Part shown: piece by piece, positions 10,139 through 19,092 of the stretch | How the letters are laid out: every line of letters begins with the position of its first letter | Numbering within the stretch: position 1 is the first letter of the stretch | Assembly: GCF_040151475.1 (NCBI RefSeq) | Contig: NZ_JBDKWG010000135.1 | Coordinates: 1 to 33,716 of the forward strand | Origin: CAXBNB01 sp040151475 | Lineage (GTDB): Bacteria > Bacteroidota > Bacteroidia > Cytophagales > Cyclobacteriaceae | Length of the DNA: 33,716 bases | Direction: 5' to 3' | Program-made: the position numbers and the translations under genes | The notes under the pieces: generated by a model | Told to the model about the DNA's origin: nothing | What the model saw: only the letters and a program-made list of their open reading frames with translations | Databases searched by the model: none

Positions 10139-13100
10139 CTATAGGTTTAATGGTCTGCAAACAGCATAAACTTTATTCTGGTCTATGGTCCACATACCTT
10201 CATTGTTTTCGAACTCCCATTCCATATTGTTCTGTTGCTTTTTATTTATTTCATCTTTTAGCTTAACCAGTTGCCTCAAAAGATTTTTTTCATCGTCTGT
10301 TAATTTAGAGACGGTCTCATCTATAAAAATCTCGCTATCAATAACATTAACTTTTTTATTTGTCATCCCATTAATGTAATCTCCAAGATCGCTGGCATCA
10401 TAATCGTTTGGCAAAATCCCTGCCTTTGCGCCTGTGGCATCCAGGTGCTGATATAAGGCTATCTTGTCAATCATTTTTTCCAGGGTTTCGAGATCTTCAA
10501 AAACAATCTCCGACAAGACCTTGGCGTCACTTGAAAAAACCGAAGACTCTAACTCTTCCACGCTTTCCTCTACACTCTCTTCAACCTCTTTTAGTACTGA
10601 CTTTTCTTCTGTGCTTGGTGGTGGAGTTTGTTCTTCATTACCAGCATAACTTTCCAACTGATCATCAAGGGAAACCATTTCCAATAACCCATTTTTTTCT
10701 TCAGGATTTACTACTTCAGGACTATTAGGATCTACGTTTGCCGACCCGGTAACAGCTGCTCTTCTAAAAGTTAACCTGGGTATAGATGGCCTGAAGCGTA
10801 CTACCTTGTTCAAAACCCAATGACTTATCCCCATTATAAGAGTAGCATTAAGTCCTATTAGGAAGTCATCAAGGAAAGCGAAATACGCACCTTGGTTCAC
10901 TATTGTGAAATGGCGTTCCTGTGTAATATCATCTCCATATATTTTTGTCGCCTTAACTTTAATAGTGTAAGAAGAACTTCCCTCTTGGTCAAAAGGGTTG
11001 AATGGACTCTCCCAATATTCTTCCTTCAATGTTAAGTGATTCTTGTCAATATAAAAATAATCGGAAGCCCCAGAAATTTCATAGGTATAGCAATCGTCAG
11101 CATTGCAATTGTGATCTTTGTCTTTTGGTGTTAAACGAACAGTATAGCCTTTGTTTTGATTGACCTCACGGTGGTTAATTTCTATGCCAGTAATTGGTGA
11201 AACCCCCAAATTCAAAGTCTGTGTGTCCGATGAAACCGTGTTGATTCTCAGGTACTCATCAATCCATGAGGCCTGTATCTTATAGCTAACTGAACTGCCG
11301 GGTTGCAAATGTGACAAAGGCTTATTTATTACCACTTTTAATTCATCATCATCACCTGCATAATGGGCATGAAGGTAATCGATTATGTCACTATGGTCAC
11401 TGTCAATGGTGGTTATTTCAAATTTCATATTTTGAAAACAATCTTTGTAGCCACTGTCTTTTACCCTAGAAAACTCCCTGACCACATGGCCATGAGACGA
11501 ATGGTTGTATGTAATCTCGTCTGTAGGAGAATCAAACAGATCATCAAAACCCTTACCATTGATATCTGAGTTATAGCATTCCGACTCATCATCGTAGATA
11601 GTCCCTGTTCCGATTTGAGTACCTACTTTTAAAGTAAAAGTGTGTTTGTCTTTAGACCAATCATCATCGTCTGCTATATCGAAAGAAATATTAAAACTGG
11701 ACACACCTGTGGGTATGGTGATTGTTCCATTGGTACCATCGGACCCATCATTATAAAATGTACACTCATCGCTTATTGTAGCTGTTGCAAGGTTTAGAGA
11801 GTAGGTACTGATTGCATTTGCATTGCCAGAATTTTGAATACTAACATCTACATCATGTTCTTCGTTGACGACCTGATGTAGCTTAACACCAAATGTTAAA
11901 GTGCAACCGTTGCGTTCGTAACAATTATCACTGCTTACTGAAAGAACTGACAGATGAGAGTAATCATTGATAAGCCCATTACCAATTTGGCCACCTACAT
12001 GTAGTGTAAGCTTGCGCTGGCCCTGGATATCAATTCTGTCATAAGTCGGTACAATAATATTGAATGTTTTGACATTGTCCGGAACATCAATAGAAGAATT
12101 ATCAGAAGCAACACTGACCCCTTCAGTGAAATTGATATTGGACAGATTATTGTCATAATCAGTACCTCCAAATGCCGTATTATCAGAAAGTTGAATTGAA
12201 AAATTTCTCGAAACATTACTTTTTGCTTTAAGTGTTACTTTGAATTCAAGATTTCCACCTTCATTAACAGAGGCCTGATCTACTGATTCTACCCCTGCCA
12301 GCTCATCGTCTGTGATGCTGCCCTGGCAATTGGTGCCATCGACTGTCAGGCTATACGTCAAAGGTGTCTGGTTTACATAATCATCATTAACTGTTAGTGC
12401 TGACAAAGTAAATTGTGTGACACTTCCCGGTACATCCAGGTAGTGGGTTACATTACTATATTTGACATTATTGTTGAATGTCGCATTATTCAAATCGGTA
12501 TCAATTCCTGTACCGGCAAGTGAAACCTGGTACTTCTTTGAATTTTTACTTTTTTTGTCGAAGCTGACATCAAAGAGCTGGTATTTACCTTCGGTAGCCG
12601 ATGGCTCACATGTAACCGAGCTTACCGATTTGGTGCCATCATTGTCCTGGATGGTGGCAATCTCTGTACTGCTTCCCACTTTCAAATAAAAAATCCTGTC
12701 CCCACCGGACACATCATTGTTTTCGTAATTGTCGTCTATAGTAGAAACTAACACTTCAAAACTGAGTACTCCTGCCGGTACGACCAGTGTAGAGTTGCTA
12801 TAGGAAACGTTATTTCCGAACGTGGCATTTTCCAGGCCTTTGACATAGTCCACACCCCCTGTGGCAGTTCCATCCGATAAGGATGCTGCGATTGTAGATT
12901 GACTGTTCAGCGCATTGTCAAATGTAACTGTAAATGCAGCAGTATTTCCTTCAACCACAGATGGGTTGCTTATGCTGTTTACAACAAGATCATCAGATGT
13001 GCTTAAAAGTGTGGCTGAAGTTGTGGCCAGGCATCCCGCATAATTATTTATGCCCAGAGTCTTCAGGCTGAAGGTGATCTGATCACCATTCATAGCAACG

Positions 13101-16100
13101 CCATTGACGGTGTATGAGTTAACATCTGCGCCCAGGTTTATCACATTACCATTGTAGGATAGGGTGTATCCGGTCAGGTCATCAATATCCGGGTGTTGCC
13201 AACTCAACACAACAGAATTTTCTGATACCTGAGCACTGAATTTTTTTGCGGCCGGTGTAGCCCTAAATACATCTGCGGCTTTGAACTTTGAGTAAGTGTT
13301 CCCTCCCATTGTGAATTTTATACTCCAGCTATAAGAGTATTTGATTCCATTTTCTAATCCTGTCATATTGCCCATCAGACCATTGGCTACTATCGATTGT
13401 TCTTCTTCAAAATTATCGGAACAATTTTGGCATTCCGCTTCAAATTGAGCAGGCATGGCATAGGAACCAGATGATGAAAGGTAATATGAGACACCATATC
13501 TACACTGTCCCTGGTGGTCATAAGTGTAATCCTGGGATGAAATGGTCAGATCTGCAAAAATCTTATCAGCTATATCCTGATCTGACGGTAGCCCGGAAAT
13601 GTCAAAGTCTACACTGATCGTTTGAGTTGCACCACTTACTGTACCTTCAGCTTCCAGTGTAATGGTGGTACTGGTATTGGCCTCTATATCTAAGGGGCCT
13701 ATGGTCTTATTGGCATTATCATACGTAACGGTTTGTCCGTTGTAACTCCAGGTGAGATCGGAAGGTACTATGCCAGAATCGGTATAAGTAAACATCACAT
13801 CATAATGACCAAAGGTAGCGGTAGAAGGAGTAAAAGTATCAAAAGACACGTCTTCTATACCAAGGGCGTCAGCGGCCAAACGTCTGCGATCGCTACTGGT
13901 TAAATTCGAACTTTCTTGGCGAATCCAAGTATATGATTGGTCGCTCAACGGGTTTTCCAACACTACATACTCGAACAAGAAGGTATAATCATAATCAGTG
14001 GATAGTTTCGATGATTTCCAACCTTCTGAAGTTGCGGACAACAGGTCATTGTTATTTGACTGGAAACCATTGTATAAACTAACGTTGATACTTAGGCCAC
14101 TTTGATCTTCCTTTTCAATTATTAATTTATATTCACTATTGCTTGTTGGCTTTTCTTTTATTGCCAAATAACCCTTCAACTTACTTGCTACCATTTGTAA
14201 TGTACCAATAGACACCTCTACTTCACGTTTATATTCCACTCCATTGTTTGTAATAACAGCTGTCATAGAAAAAATATGGCTTGCATCTACGGTCAATTGA
14301 TCTGGTGAAACGATATTATTACCCGAATATTCCAGGCCTTCGTCTAATTCATAAGAAAGTTCTGAAGAATAGTCGTATGAGCCGACAGGAAGGCTTGGTA
14401 ACAGGGTAAGATCATATCCTGAGAGATCGGTATTAAAAGTGATGTTTCTATCAAAATCGATCTCATCAATCCAGGCAGTAACCGGGCACGTAGCACGTGC
14501 CATTCTTTCTCCAATCTTCTGCAAAGAAGTCCGGGTTGCATAATCGCCTCCACTGACTTCAATACCACCTGAGGAGATAGCCTGAACATAAGCACCAGTT
14601 CCCAACGTTTCGTTGGCTGATATAATCCCTTTCAGGTCATATTGCACATTGATATCATCTTCTGCATTTGCCGGGGGGGCGACTAAATAAACTGGGATAT
14701 CGTTTCCAAGGTCGGCATGAAAGTTACTGATGAGTGTTTCCATGTCGATCCTATATTGAGCTGAGTTCGTACCATTCGTATTGTCTTCAACTTGTCCCAC
14801 CCATATAATTCCCTTTACGGAAATGTCATAATTTCCGTCAGCCTGATTGTAGCGTGACAGGGTTTTTCCATAGTTGGAACCTGTCGCAGTGGATGTCCAG
14901 TCCGATATGGTACTGCCAGGGCCTGCATTGACGATCAGCCCCACGGGCTTGTCGAAGCAACCATCCAATGATGCCAGTTCTTTGGCAAAATAGTAGGCAG
15001 GACCAAGTCTTGTTACATCACCAGGTTGGTTGAGGTTCGAATATTTGTTGAGGCCTTCGGTAGTGCCTACATCGGTTATGATCGTTTCGAACACACCCTG
15101 GCCATTCAAAATATGTATTCCGGAAATAGACTCACTTTGCTCTTCTGAACTAAAATTAGCCAATCCCGACAGGTTATCTCCACCAACTACTAAGAATACA
15201 TCCATTGGTGCTAGAGGATCATGGGTTATTGGTTTGCTGACAACACTGCCATCGGGGTAAAGCTTAAATTCATCTCTTACAACTCCATTTGTATTCATCA
15301 TTTTGAACAGCAAGTGATCTTCTTGCTCTTCTGCAATCATCGCCCCCCATTCGTAATGCTTGTTAAGCAATACTGAGTTGGGACTCAGTTGATCTTGCAT
15401 CGTGGGTATTTTAAGTAGAGGATGCCCACCAACTCCGTTAACCACATATGTAAGACCACTATCGTCAATTAGTCTCTCGTAAATGTGATAGTCTCCAGCC
15501 AGCACGATAGATGGTTTTACAGTCAGATTTTCAAAAAAACGGAAAGGTAGTTGATCCAGCGCACCAGCCAATTTTGGTACCGAAGCGTAAGGAGGGTTAT
15601 GCATATAAACTACCTTATACTTAGCCGTGGAATTCTTCAATGACGAGTCAAGCCAATTGAATTGATCTGAGTCGTAAGAATAGGATGGCTCTAAATTTCC
15701 TGAAATAGTGGCAAGATCATCAGCATAACTAGTAATGACTGATTTTCCGGATTCCTCAACCTCCAATGTAATCAAGCTGGCAATATTCGAATTCAAAGCA
15801 AAAAAATGAATATCGCCTCTGACGAAATCATAATATCTGCCACCAGAAATATCATTGTATTGTTCAGTCGGAAAGTAATTCATCCAAGCTTCTACACCAT
15901 TAGTTTCACTTGTAGGAACATTGTTATAGTTGCTTCGATCATGATAATCGTGGTTACCCAGAATTGGGAAAAACCGATTAAACTCATAGGTAGATCCATT
16001 GTCTTCGGAAGATCCATAAATATATTCTCCATAGAAATTGCCCACTATCTTATTAATCGTATGCTCTAAGGCATCAGCAGAAGATAATGCGCTATATGTT

Positions 16101-19066
16101 GGGCAACCGACACAATCAAAACCATTCAGCATATCATCGAGATAGCTATCATCTCCTAATGTAAGGACAAAGCCTGGATCAGAACCGGAAATCATATCTG
16201 CCACCTGTTCTTCAGGCGTTTGGTAATCGCTTGAAGCATCATCAGGTGGCAAGTTCCAACCATAGTCACCAACAATTGCAAAACGAGTTTTTTGATTCAG
16301 TATACGTTCTGTTAGCCTAAGACCAATTTCATCAAGTGCCTCACCCTCATCGTACATACCAGATGAGGTACCAAGTCCGCTAGAAGATACCATACAAACT
16401 TCTCCGTACACCTCCGTTAGCTCTTGATTCGCAGAAACGATTCCTGCCAACATCCCCTGGTTACTTAATTCCATCCCACTTCGAGCTGGCGGATTTACTA
16501 TGTAAACCGGAATACCGTTACCCATCGGGGAATCACCAGTAACATTAGAAAGAATGCTATTCATATTTGTTTCGTAATTTGAATGATCATCGACATCCAT
16601 ATTATCAGTTGCATCTCCTACCCAAATAATCCCTCTTAAATTTGAATTTGGGTAATTTGAAAGTACATTAGTGACACGCTCCAATGTCATATCATAATAA
16701 GATCCTTGACTAGCAGAAGTCCAGTCTGAGATAGTACCACCAGGTTTGGCATTTACAATCAGTCCAACAGGTTTATCAGAATTAGGTACATACTGTTTCA
16801 GGAAGCTATAGGCTGGCCCCTTCAAACTGAGACCTTCATTGGCAATAGAGGAATATCGGCTCAAACCTCCATCCTCACCAACAACTACCCTCTCAAATTC
16901 GTCTATATCATTCAAAATATAAGCTTTATCAATCGTCCCCCCTTGTTCATCAGTGTTAAAGTCAGCAAGACCTGATAGGTTGTCATTACCAATCATTAGG
17001 TAGATATCCAGATCGATAGATTTGCTCAAATATGTCTCTTCTTTTGTTGCAGCTGGTCTATAGATGAAAAACTCATCGCTCAAAGTAGGTTCTTCCAGCA
17101 CTGTCTCGCCATCATTGATCGTGTAATATTCAAATTTGAGCATATCTGAAGATGACTGAACCTTAAGGGCACCAAATTTCCTTGTAATTAGCGTACTTCC
17201 AGGTATAGCCTGTTCAGGATCAATATCAGATTCAAGGTTTAACCCTGGATACCCTCCCGTAGCGCAGGTAACATATGTCACTCCTTTGTATTCACTTCTC
17301 TCATACCAATGAACATCTCCGGAGATGACTACATCTACTCCCCAGATATCAAATGGCCACCTCTGTAGTGCTTCATGAAAGGCATTCATTGTCTCTGTGT
17401 CACCAGCAATTCGAGAACCCCTTGGTGGCACATGCGTGTATAGTACCTTAAATGTTGCCTTGGACTCCTGTAGAGCTGTTCTTAACCACTTTAGTTGAAG
17501 TGACGTCTGCTCCTCAATACTTTTGTAATAATATTGACCGCCATCAATGTCCATATAATACTCCGGCGGCCAATCTGAAAAGGAATCACCTGTTATTAGT
17601 GGCGTTGTATTTATTACAAAAAAATCAATATTTCCCTTTGAAAATTTGTAATAAAGATGTTCCCAGTTGTTTCCGGTTGGATCTGGAAAATAATCTGTCC
17701 ATATACTTGAGCATGTTCTACTATCATCGATACATTTAATATCATTGTTTCCCAAGGTCGGATAAAATTTGTTTGGTGTAACATAATCCTTCCAGCTACT
17801 ATTGGTTGCAGAAGCCTGTTCGCCAAAGTATTTACCGACATTATCCTGAATACTTTGAGAGCAACCATAATTTGCCTTGGAGCGATAATCATCATCACCA
17901 AGTGAAATGATGTACTCAGGCTGCCATCCTTGAATCATACCAGCTACATATTGCACAGGATTGTTAATGTACACCCCATCATTTTCGGCTAGTTGTTGCC
18001 CACCATCACAACCATAGTCCCCTATAATGGCAAAAGTCTGCTCAATAGGTTCCACAGAGAGGTTACCACCTGTATTCAAACAATTCAACGTGGGGTTTTT
18101 CACTTGACAGCTATATAACATTTCGGCTTCCAAATCGGTCATATCATAGTCATACACCATGAAATCACTTATTCTTCGTACAGGCTTAAATTCGGTTTGA
18201 TCGGATGGCAAAGACACATGGTTAGCTGAACTTGCAGCTGGTTTTCCTAAAAACCAGTGTGTGAAAGGAGTTATATCCTGTCTACCCCTTATTATCATAC
18301 TTCCGGCGAAGCTCGTTCCCATGTACCCTATTTTTCCGTTGCCAGGGTTGTCAGGATCAGGGGGTGTACCTACAAAAACTTTTGTATAGTACTCAGCTTG
18401 TACCAGAATGATGTGATACCATCCGGTACCTGCAGAAAAAAGAGCGGGGCCATAGAACCTAGCTTCATATGATTTGCCAATTGATGCATTATCTTTTAGA
18501 TTAACACCTATTTTGTTTCCTTTACCCCAAACGTTATTATCATCTCCTGTGCCCGAGTTATTCACGTAGTTGATCAAAAACAATTGCTTGTTATCGGTAC
18601 TCAACCCAAACCCCAGTTTGCTAGCCAAATTAGACCCCCCAGAGCCAGAAAAAATATATCTTCTTTCAGTATCATTTACATCGATATATACCCAACAGGA
18701 TATCGTGAACTGATCCAACTGGGTGCCTTGTGCCCCACTCCCAAAAAAGCCAACATTAAAGCTTGTTCCAGAATTATCATAGAATGCAAGCCTTGGAGTG
18801 GTAGACTCAAAACTAAAAGCGCGATTAGGGTTACCAAAACGATCCTCTGTAGTTTGTGCGATCCCATAGTTAGATGTCAAAACATAATCATTTATGGATC
18901 CAGAAGAAATTACATTACCCGAGTATTGCAGAATCTTACTTTCGAATGTATTACTAAAATCATCCACCAAGACTTTTACATGGTCTGTATAAGGGAACTG
19001 AGCCACCAGTGACCCGTTTGCCAACATTATCAGACTCAGAACGAATATTTTTATTTTATTTTTCAT
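10139..19066 (-). CDS. Giant exported protein: tandem metallophosphoesterase + SASA-like modules, Calx-beta repeats
   Basis: 2975 residues. Order: signal peptide; LamG-like domain (about 70-310); metallophosphoesterase 1 (345-590: GDYG, GDDDY, GNND, THVPP, GDVHWYER); SASA-like domain 1 (685-920, IGNDNLSG); metallophosphoesterase 2 (927-1195: GDYG, GDDSY, GNHDY, HNPPY, GDYHIYER); SASA-like domain 2 (1285-1525, VGGDNLSG); Ig/fibronectin-like region; about four Calx-beta repeats (2025-2490); a cadherin-like domain (2625-2720); a hydrophobic segment (about 2724-2757) ending in RFR; and an acidic, helical tail without T9SS sorting domain. Phosphatases of this class use two metal ions to hydrolyse phosphoesters. 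Domain 1 lacks the GNH histidine, and both SASA domains carry Asp for the nucleophile Ser, so only metallophosphoesterase 2 looks potentially active. It sits 26 bases after the GDPD gene and 21 before the lectin-like gene, as one operon. Confidence 0.87.
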   Translation of the reverse strand: MKNKIKIFVLSLIMLANGSLVAQFPYTDHVKVLVDDFSNTFESKILQYSGNVISSGSINDYVLTSNYGIAQTTEDRFGNPNRAFSFESTTPRLAFYDNSGTSFNVGFFGSGAQGTQLDQFTISCWVYIDVNDTERRYIFSGSGGSNLASKLGFGLSTDNKQLFLINYVNNSGTGDDNNVWGKGNKIGVNLKDNASIGKSYEARFYGPALFSAGTGWYHIILVQAEYYTKVFVGTPPDPDNPGNGKIGYMGTSFAGSMIIRGRQDITPFTHWFLGKPAASSANHVSLPSDQTEFKPVRRISDFMVYDYDMTDLEAEMLYSCQVKNPTLNCLNTGGNLSVEPIEQTFAIIGDYGCDGGQQLAENDGVYINNPVQYVAGMIQGWQPEYIISLGDDDYRSKANYGCSQSIQDNVGKYFGEQASATNSSWKDYVTPNKFYPTLGNNDIKCIDDSRTCSSIWTDYFPDPTGNNWEHLYYKFSKGNIDFFVINTTPLITGDSFSDWPPEYYMDIDGGQYYYKSIEEQTSLQLKWLRTALQESKATFKVLYTHVPPRGSRIAGDTETMNAFHEALQRWPFDIWGVDVVISGDVHWYERSEYKGVTYVTCATGGYPGLNLESDIDPEQAIPGSTLITRKFGALKVQSSSDMLKFEYYTINDGETVLEEPTLSDEFFIYRPAATKEETYLSKSIDLDIYLMIGNDNLSGLADFNTDEQGGTIDKAYILNDIDEFERVVVGEDGGLSRYSSIANEGLSLKGPAYSFLKQYVPNSDKPVGLIVNAKPGGTISDWTSASQGSYYDMTLERVTNVLSNYPNSNLRGIIWVGDATDNMDVDDHSNYETNMNSILSNVTGDSPMGNGIPVYIVNPPARSGMELSNQGMLAGIVSANQELTEVYGEVCMVSSSGLGTSSGMYDEGEALDEIGLRLTERILNQKTRFAIVGDYGWNLPPDDASSDYQTPEEQVADMISGSDPGFVLTLGDDSYLDDMLNGFDCVGCPTYSALSSADALEHTINKIVGNFYGEYIYGSSEDNGSTYEFNRFFPILGNHDYHDRSNYNNVPTSETNGVEAWMNYFPTEQYNDISGGRYYDFVRGDIHFFALNSNIASLITLEVEESGKSVITSYADDLATISGNLEPSYSYDSDQFNWLDSSLKNSTAKYKVVYMHNPPYASVPKLAGALDQLPFRFFENLTVKPSIVLAGDYHIYERLIDDSGLTYVVNGVGGHPLLKIPTMQDQLSPNSVLLNKHYEWGAMIAEEQEDHLLFKMMNTNGVVRDEFKLYPDGSVVSKPITHDPLAPMDVFLVVGGDNLSGLANFSSEEQSESISGIHILNGQGVFETIITDVGTTEGLNKYSNLNQPGDVTRLGPAYYFAKELASLDGCFDKPVGLIVNAGPGSTISDWTSTATGSNYGKTLSRYNQADGNYDISVKGIIWVGQVEDNTNGTNSAQYRIDMETLISNFHADLGNDIPVYLVAPPANAEDDINVQYDLKGIISANETLGTGAYVQAISSGGIEVSGGDYATRTSLQKIGERMARATCPVTAWIDEIDFDRNITFNTDLSGYDLTLLPSLPVGSYDYSSELSYELDEGLEYSGNNIVSPDQLTVDASHIFSMTAVITNNGVEYKREVEVSIGTLQMVASKLKGYLAIKEKPTSNSEYKLIIEKEDQSGLSINVSLYNGFQSNNNDLLSATSEGWKSSKLSTDYDYTFLFEYVVLENPLSDQSYTWIRQESSNLTSSDRRRLAADALGIEDVSFDTFTPSTATFGHYDVMFTYTDSGIVPSDLTWSYNGQTVTYDNANKTIGPLDIEANTSTTITLEAEGTVSGATQTISVDFDISGLPSDQDIADKIFADLTISSQDYTYDHQGQCRYGVSYYLSSSGSYAMPAQFEAECQNCSDNFEEEQSIVANGLMGNMTGLENGIKYSYSWSIKFTMGGNTYSKFKAADVFRATPAAKKFSAQVSENSVVLSWQHPDIDDLTGYTLSYNGNVINLGADVNSYTVNGVAMNGDQITFSLKTLGINNYAGCLATTSATLLSTSDDLVVNSISNPSVVEGNTAAFTVTFDNALNSQSTIAASLSDGTATGGVDYVKGLENATFGNNVSYSNSTLVVPAGVLSFEVLVSTIDDNYENNDVSGGDRIFYLKVGSSTEIATIQDNDGTKSVSSVTCEPSATEGKYQLFDVSFDKKSKNSKKYQVSLAGTGIDTDLNNATFNNNVKYSNVTHYLDVPGSVTQFTLSALTVNDDYVNQTPLTYSLTVDGTNCQGSITDDELAGVESVDQASVNEGGNLEFKVTLKAKSNVSRNFSIQLSDNTAFGGTDYDNNLSNINFTEGVSVASDNSSIDVPDNVKTFNIIVPTYDRIDIQGQRKLTLHVGGQIGNGLINDYSHLSVLSVSSDNCYERNGCTLTFGVKLHQVVNEEHDVDVSIQNSGNANAISTYSLNLATATISDECTFYNDGSDGTNGTITIPTGVSSFNISFDIADDDDWSKDKHTFTLKVGTQIGTGTIYDDESECYNSDINGKGFDDLFDSPTDEITYNHSSHGHVVREFSRVKDSGYKDCFQNMKFEITTIDSDHSDIIDYLHAHYAGDDDELKVVINKPLSHLQPGSSVSYKIQASWIDEYLRINTVSSDTQTLNLGVSPITGIEINHREVNQNKGYTVRLTPKDKDHNCNADDCYTYEISGASDYFYIDKNHLTLKEEYWESPFNPFDQEGSSSYTIKVKATKIYGDDITQERHFTIVNQGAYFAFLDDFLIGLNATLIMGISHWVLNKVVRFRPSIPRLTFRRAAVTGSANVDPNSPEVVNPEEKNGLLEMVSLDDQLESYAGNEEQTPPPSTEEKSVLKEVEESVEESVEELESSVFSSDAKVLSEIVFEDLETLEKMIDKIALYQHLDATGAKAGILPNDYDASDLGDYINGMTNKKVNVIDSEIFIDETVSKLTDDEKNLLRQLVKLKDEINKKQQNNMEWEFENNEGMWTIDQNKVYAVCRPLNL

Positions 19067-19092
19067 CTGTTATATTCTTTTAATGTTGACTT

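Noticed and set aside
17452..19012. Plus-strand open frames inside the giant phosphoesterase gene
   Set aside because: Shadow frames opposite conserved LamG and phosphoesterase motifs; composition is not protein-like.
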